DNA of 64,000 nucleotides, from the NCBI GenBank assembly GCA_028551475.1, contig CM052359.1, positions 18,973,583-19,037,582 of the forward strand, in the 5' to 3' direction. This document shows, in pieces, positions 1-12,490 of this stretch (the stretch's first letter is position 1; each line of letters starts with the position of its first letter). Made by a program: the position numbers and the translations under genes. The DNA is from Casuarina equisetifolia. Lineage: Eukaryota; Streptophyta; Magnoliopsida; Fagales; Casuarinaceae. The notes under the pieces were generated by a model that ran no database searches, was not told where the DNA came from, and saw only the letters and a list, made by a program, of their open reading frames with translations.

Positions 1-3000
1 TTCTGGACACATCCACACTAAATTTTCACCCACTGGCAGCAGTAAGAATAGAATAAAGTAGCCCAACTAGTTGTAAGTTTCATTCAATTTCATGGACCAA
101 ATAGTTGTATGATTGGTCCTTTATAACTGTCATTTCGCCGCTTGGTTGAAACATATGTATATTAACTGTTCTGAGCACGCAAATATTGTGTTTGCTTTGG
201 AGGATTTGCACTATCATGATCATTCTCTGTGTGACTGGAGCCATTTGATTTTTCATTCTGGAGACCATATGAGAGACATGCGATTATTTTATTTCACTTT
301 CTTGCTTGTGACTTTATTAATCGACTGGATACTGTTGCAGAACGTGCTGAGCAAGTCTACAGTGTTTGATGGAGGCCACCAAAATGCAGATCGGTTCCCG
401 AAATTGAAACCAATTCCTTAAATACAAGAAAGTTATTGCTTTCTCTGCACAAAATCCCGACTCATGCTGTGATGGGAATAAATGAACTGAATGTTTGGAA
501 ACGCTGCCAGGCAAAGAAGAGAGACAATTGCTATTTGTCTTTAGGGAGTATATAAATTTATGACATTCCTATAGAAGAGATGGGCTGCATTTAATTATAC
601 TTGGAGCAAGAGCAAGGCTGACTTTGGAAATAACGATTTTGTTCACCCCAGAAGGCCAATAATTCTGCATGTTGCACGGGGAAGTATCTCAGATGGTATC
701 AACTGAGTTTTTGTATTACAAATTGCAATTTGATATTCTTTACCTAGTTCCCCAAGAAAGCCCATTTATGGTTTATTGTATGCGATTCCCCAGTGTAGGT
801 GGGGGTTTTGTTGGACACCAATCAAGCATGTTCCATTAGAAGTTGAAATGACTTGATGTGTTTTGAGTATGTGTAAACAAAAATGGTCATTTTCTTCTGT
901 GAGTCGTCTTTGCCCCTTTGTTTTCAGAATCACCCATTTAGAGGGATTGCACACCAAACTTCTGCTTCTATGTGAGCCTTAGCCGGCCAATAACCTGTTA
1001 CATACTGGCCAATGCTGGATGTTTTTCGATCGGGAGACTGCCCTTCACCATTACACATGTAATGGTTGACAACGAGGATTCATCTTATAATGCTTTGGAT
1101 TTCTTTAGAAAATAAAGGGTTTATAAGTTTAATTCTGTTACCTACCTAGAGTTTACAGGACTTGGTTACAAACGCATCATAGTGAATGGACTGTGCAGAT
1201 TATGAGGATCGCAACATGCTTATTTCTAGTGAAAATGTATTTCTTTCTAAACAACTCTTGTTCTAGCAAAATATTCCAATGTGATTAAATATAATTTTGA
1301 CAATCATTATCAAGAAACTGCCAGATAACTAGATAACAAAGAGAATTTTATTTAAATGATCCACTAATTAAATGCTATAGTGTACTCAATAAATCTGAGG
1401 TTTAGAACAGCTTTGCTCTCAAGACGAAACTTGGCGTGAAGGAGGGCCAGAAAATACTGATAGACTGCTATGAGGTGCTAGGTTCAGAAATTCTTTTTGT
1501 TTGATTGAGGCATCTTTCAAAGATTGAGAACGTAGAAGGACTGTGGTATGAACTCTCTGTGATTCAATCTGATACATGTTTTTTTCCCTTACAGTTTCAA
1601 AATGATATCCATGAACGATTCCTCGGTATGCGAAAAGTTTTCCCCGGTCTAAGTGGGGAGTACTAGTATTTGCTTTCTTTCAAAGGTCCTGGTGCAGTTT
1701 TGCATATGCCCCACTTTGTGCTTCTCCGAGAACCATAGCTATCCAATACATGGTATATGAACCTTCACCACAAGATTCAGACCTCTAAGCTTTGCTGCTG
1801 GGGATTCTGCATAATTTTTCAACCAGATTCATATGATGACATTTTAGAAGTGAAGAAATGGTCCGAGTCTAACGCGTCACATTGAATAGATTGCACAAAT
1901 TTAAAGATCACAATATTCGAGATTATTCATTCAACCATGCTATTATATCACACCCATTTCACAAGGAACTAGTTGCAGTGCATTTTCCAATAGGTAGGTT
2001 TTGTTATCCTTTACATCCCTCACTTCTGAAAGTTAAACTAATAGTCTTCCTAATGGGGATTAAATTGCGACGTTCTGCTGATCTAATCAAATGCTGCCAC
2101 GTTTCCTTTAATTTAATATCCTTCGTGAACACAATTCAAATTTTTCTAGCTTAAAATCATTAAATAGTAAACCCTACGAATAGGCCCTATGGCAAGAATA
2201 GAAAGAAGGAAAAATGATACTGTGATCAAGATATTAAATACATATAAATATGATATCAGCTAGTGAGGGAAACAGTTGCTACATTATTCGTCTATAAGGT
2301 TCTTAGATGGACATAGCATTCGAATTGTCTTGCATAACATTATGTCACAGAACTTGACGATGTTGTATGGACTTTGGGTAAGAGGATTTAGGCATGCAGG
2401 ACATAGGCTGACTATGATACTATCTTAGAAATTAAAGAGCCTAACTAAAATATAGAACTGTATACTAGTAAGTTATCAACGAAAATTTATAAAGTTAGGC
2501 TCTCTCGTTGTCTTACCCGACGTGAGACTAAATATTTTAATACTCTAACAAACTCAAGACCTTTGCAGAGTTCGTTAGAAGAGAACACAGGACCTTTGTT
2601 GGTTAAAACTGAAATTTTGATCAAGAAAGTCCCTTAACTCCGTCTATAATCCCGCCTTTATAGCCCTTCTAATCTAGTGAATGACAACTCACTTATTCTA
2701 AGACTCAAAACACATTCAGAAAGGAATAGAACGACTGCAATAACAAAAGGAATTATATTGCTGCTCCTCTCCTCAGTGAGTGACACCTGGGCATGAGTTG
2801 GACCCTGATGTGTCCTGCTGGGAGGTTCCTTGCACATTGAGTCTTGATTTAACTGTATTTAGGTTGTGTTGTCATTGAGTCTTTAACAGGGGCGAAATCC
2901 CCAATTTGAAGGAGATTTGCAAACTTCACAGAATTTCGTTCATCTGAACCCCAGTTCAGAACCGAATATCCCTTCCTTCGATCAGGTCAACATCGGTAAG

Positions 3001-4081
3001 CTGTGGAGACGCCTTTGATATCTCCAAACTAGAGGATTTCCCACTGCAAGGTTCTGTAACACGCTTGCAAGCTGCCACTCATAACACATTACAAGTCTAA
3101 AAGCGAAATGACAACCTTAATGCTTTGCCACTCTTTTGCTTTGGGACAATGGAAATAAGACATTAACAGCATATCTGCAGTTGCTAAAGAGTGAAAAAGA
3201 AAGAAAAATGGCAGCTGCCATTTAGTTTCCGACTTTTGAAAGCTCTTTTTTTTGCACGTTGATAACACAATTCAGAGCATAATTGTAGGCCCGTTTCAGG
3301 AGCTTCGGTGAATCCCACTATCATGGGCTTGTGGGGCCCTGTAGCAGGTTTGGGCTTATTAAAGCCCAAGTTGGTGATGACATATAAAAGTAATTAGTTT
3401 CACCAAATTAACAAGTCATAACCTTTTGATATAATGGTTGGATTCATTATAATTGATATCAAAACTAGCACTACATCACAAAAGTGACAACTTGCATAAA
3501 GAAATACAAGAAAGGGTTACCTAAATGCACGGAGCTAAAGTGGGTCACCTGCCGCCTTGAAAAGAAATTTTGTTCTATATGTTAGAAGTTTGGAACAAAG
3601 CTTAGAAAAACAAAATCTTGGCACAATTTGGATTGATATAATATATATGAAATAGAAAAGAACCTGGTTACAACTCCAAATATGAATAACCATCCAAAAA
3701 GTTTTAAAAAATTCACCACATCTCGACGAGAAATAAGTAGCAGCTTTAAAATTAGTTTCAATAAGTAATTACAAAATTATGTCAAAACCTAAGCCGTTTT
3801 GAAAAGAAAAAAAAAACACTAAACTGCCGGGAAGCAACATGAGCACCATTCTTTACTCTTTTCTGAACTCATTGGTCCGGGCAACTTTGCCATGTGGAGT
3901 CGCGCGATGAGAACCAGCGTCTTCACCAGAAATAAACTCGTTTTTGTGGACAGAGATTAGCCTGCACAGAGCAAAGACCCTCCTCTTTTTCCACTATGGG
4001 AGTTGTAATGACATCTATTTATGGATTTTGAACTCCCTATGGGAGCAATTGCACAAGAGCCTCATCTACACTATTGAGGCA
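1..4081. other. Left-edge intergenic DNA, no gene recognised
   Basis: No open frame here shows a domain I recognise. The longest frame (113-421, +) encodes about 100 residues with no recognisable motif. A splice-acceptor-like stretch ending in TTGCAG at 335-340 is followed by an open frame to a TAA at 419-421, so the last exon of a gene lying to the left is possible but unproven. The remainder (422-4,081) is AT-rich with stops in all frames; short A and T runs are the only low-complexity sequence. Confidence 0.4.
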
Positions 4082-4309
4082 GCTGAGTTATAGGAGGAAC
4101 TGTACAATCGGTATGACAAGGTGGACGAAAGCCATCACAATGATATTTTGGGGAAGCTCGGTCAGATCTATCAATGTAGAGCAGGTGTCTCGAAGTACTT
4201 TAATCATTTGAAGGAGCTCTGTGATGAATATAGAATCCTTACGGAGCTCAATTCCCTGACAACGGCAAAGACAGCCCATAAGGAATGGATGAAGTTTTTC
4301 CATTTTTTC
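4082..4309 (+). pseudogene. Copia gag fragment, left half of interrupted old element
   Basis: The + frame reads through a stretch containing ILGKLGQIYQCRAGVSKYF and LKELCDEYRILTELN, the pattern of the plant copia-type Gag domain (UBN2/Retrotran_gag family). The reading breaks at 4,310 where the younger element begins and resumes beyond 9,935 with RGLDGCYNTTREQILMM, the expected next part of Gag. The old Gag was therefore the insertion target. No LTR or protein start is visible to the left. The identification rests on domain resemblance only. Confidence 0.7.
4304..4309. repeat. Target-site duplication, left copy
   Basis: TTTTTC immediately outside the 3' LTR, repeated exactly at 9,930-9,935 outside the 5' LTR. 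Copia integrases usually make 5-bp duplications. The sixth base may be real or may reflect the T-run at the site. Confidence 0.8.
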
Positions 4310-4541
4310 TGTTGGAATAAGTGCAGGAAAAGTGAGGATCCATGCGGAAGCAATGGAAAATCCAACAAACAGGTGAAGCAACTGATCTGGTGAGAGATGG
4401 ATTGTGTGCCCGTAGGCTTGAAAGAGAGAACTCTATTAACAATTGCTTAAAAAATACAAGTAATGGTTTTCTACATTTATACAAGTTAACCGTGGGCCTA
4501 CACACTTTCTAGTCTAAGGCCCAGTGGTGCATTCAATAACA
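4310..4541 (-). repeat. 3' LTR of the copia element
   Basis: 232 bp. In element orientation it begins TGTTATTGAATG and ends TTATTCCAACA. It matches 9,698-9,929 except at three sites (near 4,335, 4,410 and 4,441). The polypurine tract adjoins it at 4,542. Confidence 0.95.
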
Positions 4542-4553
4542 CTCCCCCTCAAG
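4542..4553 (-). other. Polypurine tract
   Basis: The minus-strand sequence CTTGAGGGGGAG abuts the 3' LTR, as expected for the plus-strand DNA primer of an LTR retrotransposon. Confidence 0.85.
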
Positions 4554-5892
4554 CTGGAGTATTTGAACTATACATATCAAATACTCCAAGCTTGGATAGC
4601 AAGTACTGATGCGGACCACTAGACAATGCCTTAGTAAATAAATCTGCCGATTGTTCCTTTGTATTTACATATTGAGTGCGGATAATCCCTCTCTGCAATT
4701 TTTCTCTGACAAAATGGCAATCCACCTCAATGTGCTTCGTTCTTTGATGAAAGATTGGATTGGCAGCTATGTGACGAGCTGCCTCATTATCACAATATAA
4801 TGGAACTGGATGCGGTACACGAACTCCAAGATCCTTGAATAAGCCAAGTAGCCAAATTATCTCACAAACTGTATGCACCATGGCTCTATACTCTGATTCA
4901 GCCGAGGATAGTGAAACGGTTGCTTGTTTCTTGGTCAACCAAGATATTAGAGAATTCCCTAGTTTGATACAATATCCAGTGACACATCGACGTGACATGG
5001 GACAAGTTGCATAATCAGAGTCACAATATGCATGAAGCTCCAAACTAGATGATGATGATAGAAACAACCCAAGGCCTGGAGATTCCTTGATATATTTGAG
5101 AACCCTCATGGCAGCATCCATATGTGAACGCTTAGGTGAGTGGCCAAACTGGTTGAGGTGCTGAACAACAAAGCTGAGATCTGGTCTTGTATTGGTTAGA
5201 TAATGTAATCTACCAATCAATCTTCGAAAAGACAAGCTGTTTTCTAAAAGTGGGTCATCTCGTTGATAAGGATCCCCTTCATCATAATCTAAGGTGGTCA
5301 ATTTCAAATTTTGTTCCATGGGAGTGGCTACAGGTCTGGAACCAGCAAGACCTGCCTCAGAAAGTAATTCCAAGGCATATTTCCGTTGACTAAGGAAAAT
5401 ACCTTTTGATGACCGTGTAATCTCGATTCCAAGAAAATATTTGCATTGACCTAAATCTTTCATATGGAATCTCATATGCAAATATTGTTTCAAATCACGA
5501 ATGGCTGTCAAATCATTCCCAGTAATGAGAATGTCATCCACATAGATAAGGAGAATGAGCAAAGTACCTCTCTGTTGACGCATGAACAATGAGTAATCGT
5601 GTCGAGAGGGCTGAAAACCAACGGAGATGAGTGCCTCTGTAAACTTAGCATACCACTGGCGCGATGCTTGTTTCAGACCATATAATGACTTCCTCAAGCG
5701 GCAGACTGAGCGCTCCCCCTGACTACCGAAACCAGGTGGTAAGTGCATATAGACCTCTTCCTGTAAATCCCCATGCAAAAAGGCATTCTGTACATCTAAC
5801 TGGTGAAGAGACCAACATCGCATTGCTGCAATACTAATGACAGATCTAACAATTACCATCTTAACAACAGGAGAAAGTGTCATGGTAATCAA
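4549..5892 (-). pseudogene. Copia reverse transcriptase and RNase H
   Basis: The frame overlaps the preceding segment by 32 bases and continues the RT from the SPVVKM block. The catalytic YVDD (LLIYVDDILITGND) is intact, as are the RNase H blocks around CDSDYA, SLSSAESEYRA, YCDNEAA and ADLFTKAL. The frame ends seven bases before the polypurine tract. The initial ATG is not a real start: expression would need the upstream gag-pol frame, from which it is separated by a small indel at about 5,870-5,880. Confidence 0.9.
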
Positions 5893-8779
5893 TACCTTCT
5901 CTTTGAGTGAAGCCTTTCGCCACTAATCGGGCCTTATACCTCTCTATCGTCCCATCGGCAAGGTATTTTACCTTATACATCCATTTACATCCAACTGGCT
6001 TACGACCAGGTGGAAGTGGAACAATGTCCCATGTATGATTGGCCTGTAGAGCGGCAAGCTCTCTATCCATGGCCTCAACCCAATGTATGTCCTGAAGGGC
6101 TTGATGGTATGTCTCTGGTTCAGAGATGGTTGATATGGAGGCTATGAAACGTTTATGATGTGGAGCAAAAGAGTCGAGAGAGACATGCTGTGATATGGGA
6201 TATAGGACATTGTTTTTAGAAGAGGTAAGGGAATTACATAGATAATCTGCAGTCCAAATGGGAGGTTGAGTGGATCTTGTAGATCGCCGAATGGGAGGAT
6301 CAACTGCGAAGGGGTCAGTTACAGGTGGTGTATCATCTAAAGGAATAGGTTGAGAACCCTCAAGTGTAACTTGAGGTGGAACATCTGCAAGTGGTGTAGA
6401 TGTATCTGTAACTCGAGGTGGAACATCTACAAGTGGTGTAGATGTATCTAGGGTCTCTGATGGTCTGTCTGGAAATGCTACTAAAGGAGGTCCCGGAGGA
6501 GATGAAGTTGCATGACCATCCAACTGTGGTGATTCTGCATAAGGGGAAAGCTGATCTGAGGAATGCTCCGACGTCCGACTCGGTGAAAAAGGAAATTCAT
6601 ATTCATAAAAGACAACATCTCGACTAACAAATAATTTTCTTGTCTCAGGATCATAAACACGGTAACCCTTCTGCAATGAAGGATATCCTATGAAGATGCA
6701 TGGAATGGCTTGAGGGGCAAACTTGTCCCTCGGACGTAAGATGGTGGCGTAGCATCTACAACCAAAAACTCTAAGATGGTCTAAAGAAGGTACCTTACCA
6801 TAAAGAACCTCACATGGAGACCGATGACCTAACGATGTGCTAGGTAATCGGTTGATAAGATACCCAGCAGTCAAGATACATTCCCCCCAAAAATAGGAAG
6901 GAATGTGTGCCTGAAACATCAACGCTCGAGCAACCTCAAGCAGGTGACGATGTTTGCGTTCCACTACTCCATTTTGTTGGGGAGTGTAAACGCAAGAGGA
7001 TTCATGAAGTATGCCCTGAGAAGATAAAAAGGTACTACATGCAGTGGAGAAAAATTCTGTACCGTTATCTGAACGGATACGTTTTATCTTCGTACTAAAT
7101 TGTGTGCTCACCATAGAAATAAAGGATTGAATTGTAAAGAATACTTGATCCTTGAAATGTAATAAGAACGTCCAAGTGGCACGAGAAAAATCATCAACGA
7201 TTGTAAGAAAATATCGTGATCCATCATGGTTGGGGTGCCGATGAGGCCCCCACAAATCCATGTGCACAAGGTCAAACGGAGCTATACTGATAGTGTGACA
7301 TGATGGAAAAGTGGAACGAGTTTGTTTGGCCAATGGACAAACAATGCATCTAAAGAAATCAGGACAATGGATATGTTTTCCATGCACAGAGAAATATTTT
7401 TGTGAGCTATGACCAAGTCGACGATGCCACAAAATATAACTAGTATTAATATTAACATTGTTACTACAAAAACTGTTCACGCTTATATTATACAAAAGAA
7501 AGTGGACAGACATCAAAATATGCCTAATACAACGTGGCAAATCATCTAGAGTCGGCTGAAGGAGGTACAATCCTCGCACGGCTTTACCCAGTGCGATCAC
7601 CTGCCTAGTCGTACGGTCCTGAAATATGCAAAAATCATCGAAAAATATAACCATGCAATTACGTTGAGTAGTTATTTTCTTGACAGAAAGCAGGTTATAT
7701 TTGAAACAAGGTACAAATAACACATCAGAAAGTTCTAACAAAGGTGTGGGTTTGGTTCTTCCAATGTGAGTGGCAATTACATGTGTTTGATCCGGCAAAG
7801 TAATGGACATGCATTGAGAAGAGTATGAATATAAAAGCTGTAAATTACATGTGACATGATCACTCGCACCCGAGTCTATAATCCATGGATTGCAATATTG
7901 TGGAGATTGGGAAGGGGGTGTCATACCTGTAAAGTTCCCAAGATAATCAGAACTCGTTGGAGCAGGGACAACATTCAGCTGAAGTAGCATTTTCTGCAGC
8001 TGATCCAAAGTCAAGGTTGAAGCAGGTTGGGTCACAAAGCTGGCGAATGGGTTGGCCCCTTGCTGCATAGTAGAGTGTTGGTCCGTTGTCTGCTGCATAT
8101 AGCTATTAGGTGTGGGCTGTCCCTGAGATACTGGTCCAAAGTTGGATGTTGTAGGCTGCTGCTGTGCCCCAGAGAAAGACCCACCAGGAAGGGGGCCACC
8201 GCTAGACCCATGTGCTCCAGTCGGTGAATGGGTGACTGACCTAAGTGAGAACAGATTTCCACCTAATCCCAGAGATCCGGAAAATGGGTTTCCAATTGAT
8301 GTAGTATTATCAATTTCTGGTTGGTTTGCAGTGCTAACTTGAAAGGTTTGCGAATTACCAGTGCCAGAGTTGGTCTGAGAACCAGGTCCTGCATTATTTC
8401 TTCCCCCTTTGCCTTTCGGTGTCCAACCCAGTGGAAAACCATTTAGTCGGAAGCAACGGTCTTTGGAGTGTCCGGGTTTATTACAGTGTGAGCAGATAAT
8501 GCGGCTTCTATCGATAGGAGTTCCTCTGTTTCCTCCCGAAACAGACCCAAAATTACCTTGGGTCACCGAAGATAGTGTCATATTATCAGCAATAAGAGTC
8601 CCGTGGCCTTGTAGACGCTGGTGCTCATGTTCTTGAGCAAGATTGAAGGCCATGTCTATGCCAGGAAGGGGATCCCGAGAAAGTATGTTCATGCGGTAGG
8701 ACTGGAAACTTTCCGGCAAAGCTTGCAGGAAATCAATCAGTCGATGTTCAACAGTCCTTTCTTCAATACGCTCATTCAC
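5861..8779 (-). pseudogene. Copia gag C-terminus, protease, integrase and start of RT
   Basis: This open stretch of 972 codons lies in the same frame as the gag part upstream. In order it shows a CCHC zinc knuckle ([14 protein letters not shown], about residue 95), an aspartic protease ([11 protein letters not shown], about 300), the GAG-pre-integrase motif (WHRRLGHSS, about 450), the integrase core ([30 protein letters not shown]) and the first RT block ([12 protein letters not shown]). It stops at 5,861 by a frameshift just after the block reading [10 protein letters not shown] proline/threonine-rich linker with a repeated DTSTPL.DVPP unit separates integrase and RT. The first residue at 8,779 is a GTG inside gag, not a real start. 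Confidence 0.9.
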
Positions 8780-8839
8780 TCAGCATGAGCAGTTGCCACA
8801 AGTGCAACGTACAGGTTCTTCCATAGTGTCTACTTCCAT

Positions 8840-9310
8840 CTAAAGATCACTGAAAAGAGCATAAAATTCAGCAACAGAACCTGCAGAGAGCTTCATCTCT
8901 CCTTGCCATTGACGAATATTATATCTTTGAGTGCCAGTCATTCGTCCATAACGTTTCTTAAACGTATCCCAGACTATTTGAACATTTCTAGTACGAGAAA
9001 CAAATAACACCAAGGACTTATCTACGGATTTCTCAAGCCAACTCAAGATAGCTGACTGATTTTGATCCCAAGAACGAGCCTTTTCTACATCATTTTTCGG
9101 CCTTGGCAAAGAGCCATCAACCCAGCCCCATTTATTCTTTCCAGTAAGTTGATTCTTGACTTGTCTGCTCCATAGCTCATAGTTAGAGCTATTAACTAAC
9201 TTGTCGGTGACAAGGGAGCTGCCTGGAATATCTGTAGCTGAGAGGTAATATGGGTCTCGGTAAGGATTAGGAGCTGGAATGGGAGGTTCGGTTCCGAGAG
9301 GAGCGGCCAT
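8840..9310 (-). pseudogene. Copia gag, N-terminal part ending at a premature TAG
   Basis: Start chosen at the ATG at 9,308-9,310 (MAAPLGTEPP), about 390 bases inside the 5' LTR; the frame upstream of this ATG is open but leader-like. The sequence has the plant copia Gag pattern (NYELWSRQVKNQLTGKNKWG, then WDTFKKRYGRMTGTQRYNI). It ends at a TAG (8,840-8,842) where related Gags continue. The same frame stays open until a second stop, TGA at 8,780-8,782, after which the Gag-like sequence goes on. The two stops are therefore point mutations inside gag. Confidence 0.85.
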
Positions 9311-9683
9311 TTGTGAGTTGTGGAGAGAGAATAAGGGTAGATAAGTAAAGGTAAGAAAAAACAAGGGTAAAGTAGACAATTGATGGCTAGATATTTGTTG
9401 TAGGTGGGATTATGTGGGCACGTGAGGTGCCAGCAAAGAGAGAGGTTTAACAGAAAAAATTTCCACCCAAAAATACCCTTCTATGAGATAACTTTCAGAT
9501 GCAAGAATAATCCGTCAATGGAACTAAGGGAGTAAAGTGATGGCGGCAAGAACCCATGAGAGATGAGTGGCAACGTAAAGACAGTTGGTATGAACTCATC
9601 AAAGATGCATGATAACTGAAAAGGGGATGTAAATATGCAACATATACTAAGTACATGTGCAAAAGGAACCAAGACAAACCTGT

Positions 9684-9697
9684 GGCTCAAGATACCA
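9684..9697 (-). other. Primer-binding site (initiator Met tRNA type)
   Basis: On the minus strand TGGTATCTTGAGCC directly follows the 5' LTR with no spacer. The usual plant copia PBS, complementary to the 3' end of initiator tRNA-Met, begins TGGTATCAGAGC. The first seven bases match and the next few deviate. Confidence 0.8.
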
Positions 9698-9929
9698 TGT
9701 TGGAATAAGTGCAGGAAAAGTAAGGATCCATGCGGAAGCAATGGAAAATCCAACAAACAGGTGAAGCAACTGATCTGGTGAGAGATGGATTGTGTGCTCG
9801 TAGGCTTGAAAGAGAGAACTCTATTAACTATTGCTTAAAAAATACAAGTAATGGTTTTCTACATTTATACAAGTTAACCGTGGGCCTACACACTTTCTAG
9901 TCTAAGGCCCAGTGGTGCATTCAATAACA
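9698..9929 (-). repeat. 5' LTR of the copia element
   Basis: 232 bp, about 98.7% identical to the copy at 4,310-4,541. In element orientation it should carry the promoter. A TATA-like TTGTATAAATG lies in its first third (rc of about 9,860-9,875). The primer-binding site follows directly at 9,697. Confidence 0.95.
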
Positions 9930-9935
9930 TTTTTC
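9930..9935. repeat. Target-site duplication, right copy
   Basis: TTTTTC, the exact partner of 4,304-4,309. The old Gag reading resumes immediately to its right. Confidence 0.8.
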
Positions 9936-12490
9936 GTGGCTTGGATGGTTGTTACAACACCACGAGAGAGCAAATACTGATGATGCAACAATTATCGAGC
10001 GCCAAGTTGGCGTTCTTGTTGATCAGTACAGCTGAATATCGTTGCATACTTGAGGGGAAGATGATAGGTTTTGCAGTTTTTGCAGCAAAGATGGCTGTTG
10101 ACATAACTAGTCATGAGACCCTTCAAAAAGTTATTAAGGCGACTCTCGAGCAAACGACTTTCATTGGTAGTAACAACGAAAATGACATGTCTTTTGTTGT
10201 GAAGGCCGGACAAAATGACTAGTTGTCTAGAAAATGATAGAAATTTAATTATTGTGGGAAGAAAGGGTGCACTAGGAAAATTGCTATACAATTATCATCC
10301 TATAGTGTGAGCATTGTAAGATTCATGGACATGAATGCAAGGATTGATATAAACTCAATGGATTTCTGCCAAGGCATAAGAATTACAAAAGGGAAATTAA
10401 GTGCATATTTAGCTGCGCTGAGTTTCGATTATGTTTTCATCATAAAGATTGACTATCGACACTTCATGAACTTCCTTAAGGTAGACCTCACTGAAGAGGT
10501 ACATGTCCACATAACAAGTATACTTGAATTCTTAAGTAGGTGTTAGATTGTTGATAATGGTGCTAATGATAATATAAATATGCATTACAAATACTTGAAA
10601 TTACTTGCTTCATGTGCACACATATTGGTGATATTACTCTTTTTAGACACTTGAAATTACATGCCATACTTTATTTACTCACTTTTAAATTCAATATGCT
10701 CTCAATGTCTAAATTTGCCATGATAATAACTATTTGATATACTTTTACTATGAATTTTTTTATTTTTCAAAACCTTTCCGCAAGTAAGGTCAAAGAACTT
10801 AGTGAGATGAGAAATGGACTTTATTACTTGGTAGTATGTCCCAATGGCAAATTAATTGAAAAATTGTTTAGGCGTCACTTGACTTTTGCACATTTATCAT
10901 TGGTATGTAATTTTTCCAATTTTGAATTTTGGCAATTACAGACTTGGACATATGTCCGTTGTAAAATTTAAATTTTTCAGTGAACTTTAGTTTTCTAGAG
11001 TTCCTTATGATATACATTGTTAAATTTGCCTACTTGTAAAACAAACTCACATTCTATTCGTTACATGTGACACTAGTGCACAAGAGCTTTTGATTTGATC
11101 CATGTCAATATTTGTGGACTTTATTGAATCCCTAACCATAATGGAACACATTATTTTTTCACCATAGTTGTTGACTTTTCATGAAAAATATGGATTTTTT
11201 TATGAAAGTCAAGAGTGAGATAATTCCTTATCTAAAAACATTTTCAACATGACAAAAACTTAATTTGGTTTGGAAGTCAAAATGCGTTAGAACTAATAAG
11301 ACATTTGATTTCTTTAATTGCACACTTCTTGCATTCTATTTTCTTCTAAGGGAATTCTATAAGTGAGTTCTTATATTCACACCACTCAATAAAATAACGT
11401 TATTAAACACAAATATCATCATTTCTTAAATGTCACATTGGTTTTGAATTTCAAAGTAAGATGTCCACTAAATTTTGGGGTGAGTATATTTTCACTACAA
11501 GTTATTTTCTTAATAGGATGCCTTTTTTAGTCTTAAATTGCTGCACACCTTTGGAAAAACTATTTGGCAAACCATTAAATAACTTCCACTTTAGTGTTTT
11601 TAGATGTCTTGGCCATGCCACCATGTAGGACACATATGAATTTGCCCCTCAAACTATACCTAGTGTCTTTATGGGTTATCCATATGGAAACAAGAGTTAT
11701 TGACTATATGATATCGAGACTCACCGATTGTTTGATAATTGGGATATAAGTTTTCATAAGGACTTTTTTTCATTTGCCTAGACGAAGGTTGGATCTCATT
11801 CTTCATTATAGCTTCCTTTGGCAACACCATTTGATGAAGGTCCTCCATTAGAATTTGTTCCTCCACCCACTCCTCTTGCACCATTTATGCCACTTGTAAC
11901 ATCTATAGCACCATGTAGTGTGCCACCTATTTTTTATTTTTTTATTTTTAACTCACACACAGAGGGAGGGTGAAAGGGTTTCAAAACCACCTATGCATTT
12001 AATTGAATCACCTCTTCAAACTTTGGATCCTTCTTTTCTTTTTTCACCATTCTTCCACCACATTTGTTAACCAATATGGTATATTTTTTGATTCATGAAT
12101 TACACTCCCATCCTTTGCCATGATGAGCCCTTTGATTCATGTCTTTGTTGTTCTATTTAAATCTCTTGAGCATTTACTTGGACTAAAGTCTACATTTGTC
12201 TAAGCCTTATTTCTATAGTGAATGACCAATCTCAATACCCATTTCAGCTTACCTATCCTATGTGCATTTTCCACCTTTTGGACAATGCTACGATGCTTAT
12301 TTTTTGGCTGACACTAAACACATCTATCATCATTAGGTAATTAAAGACCTACATTAGAAATATGCCACGGAACAAGAACTACAAGCCTTGGAGGCAAATG
12401 ACATTTGAGAGATTGTTGATTTACCCAAGGGAAAGAAACCCATAAGATGTAAATGAGTATTTTGGATTAAGTATCATGTACAAGAAACTA
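9930..12490 (+). pseudogene. Old copia element, right half (gag to start of RT)
   Basis: This continues the element interrupted at 4,310. Reading across many stops and frameshifts, the + strand gives the rest of Gag (to 10,221), a zinc-knuckle remnant around 10,309-10,345 (HCKIHGHECKD), a GAG-pre-integrase-like stretch at 10,795-10,860 (ELSEMRNGLYYLVVCPNGK), integrase remnants at 11,085-11,760 (around PNHNGTHYFFTIV and FGKPL), and the first RT block at 12,385-12,480 (QALEAN, EIVDLPKGKKPI). Reading is lost after about 12,490, so the catalytic YVDD region and RNase H are missing. The damage shows this copy is far older than the insertion in its Gag. Confidence 0.75.

Larger units (their letters stand above)
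4310..9929 (-). mobile_element. Nearly complete Ty1/copia LTR retrotransposon (5.6 kb)
   Basis: The two 232-bp ends differ at only three positions and both have the TG...CA termini of LTRs. On the minus strand the order is LTR, primer-binding site, Gag, zinc knuckle, protease, integrase, reverse transcriptase, RNase H, polypurine tract, LTR. Integrase before RT defines Ty1/copia. The short LTRs, single gag-pol frame and Gag style suggest the Ale/Retrofit lineage (inference). Two in-frame stops in gag and one frameshift at the start of RT mean this copy cannot make an intact polyprotein. It is flanked by a 6-bp direct repeat (TTTTTC) and sits inside the Gag of an older copia element. Confidence 0.95.

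Noticed and set aside
113..421. 102-codon plus frame near the left edge
   Set aside because: No recognisable motif and a codon composition typical of AT-rich non-coding DNA; only a weak acceptor site hints at an exon.
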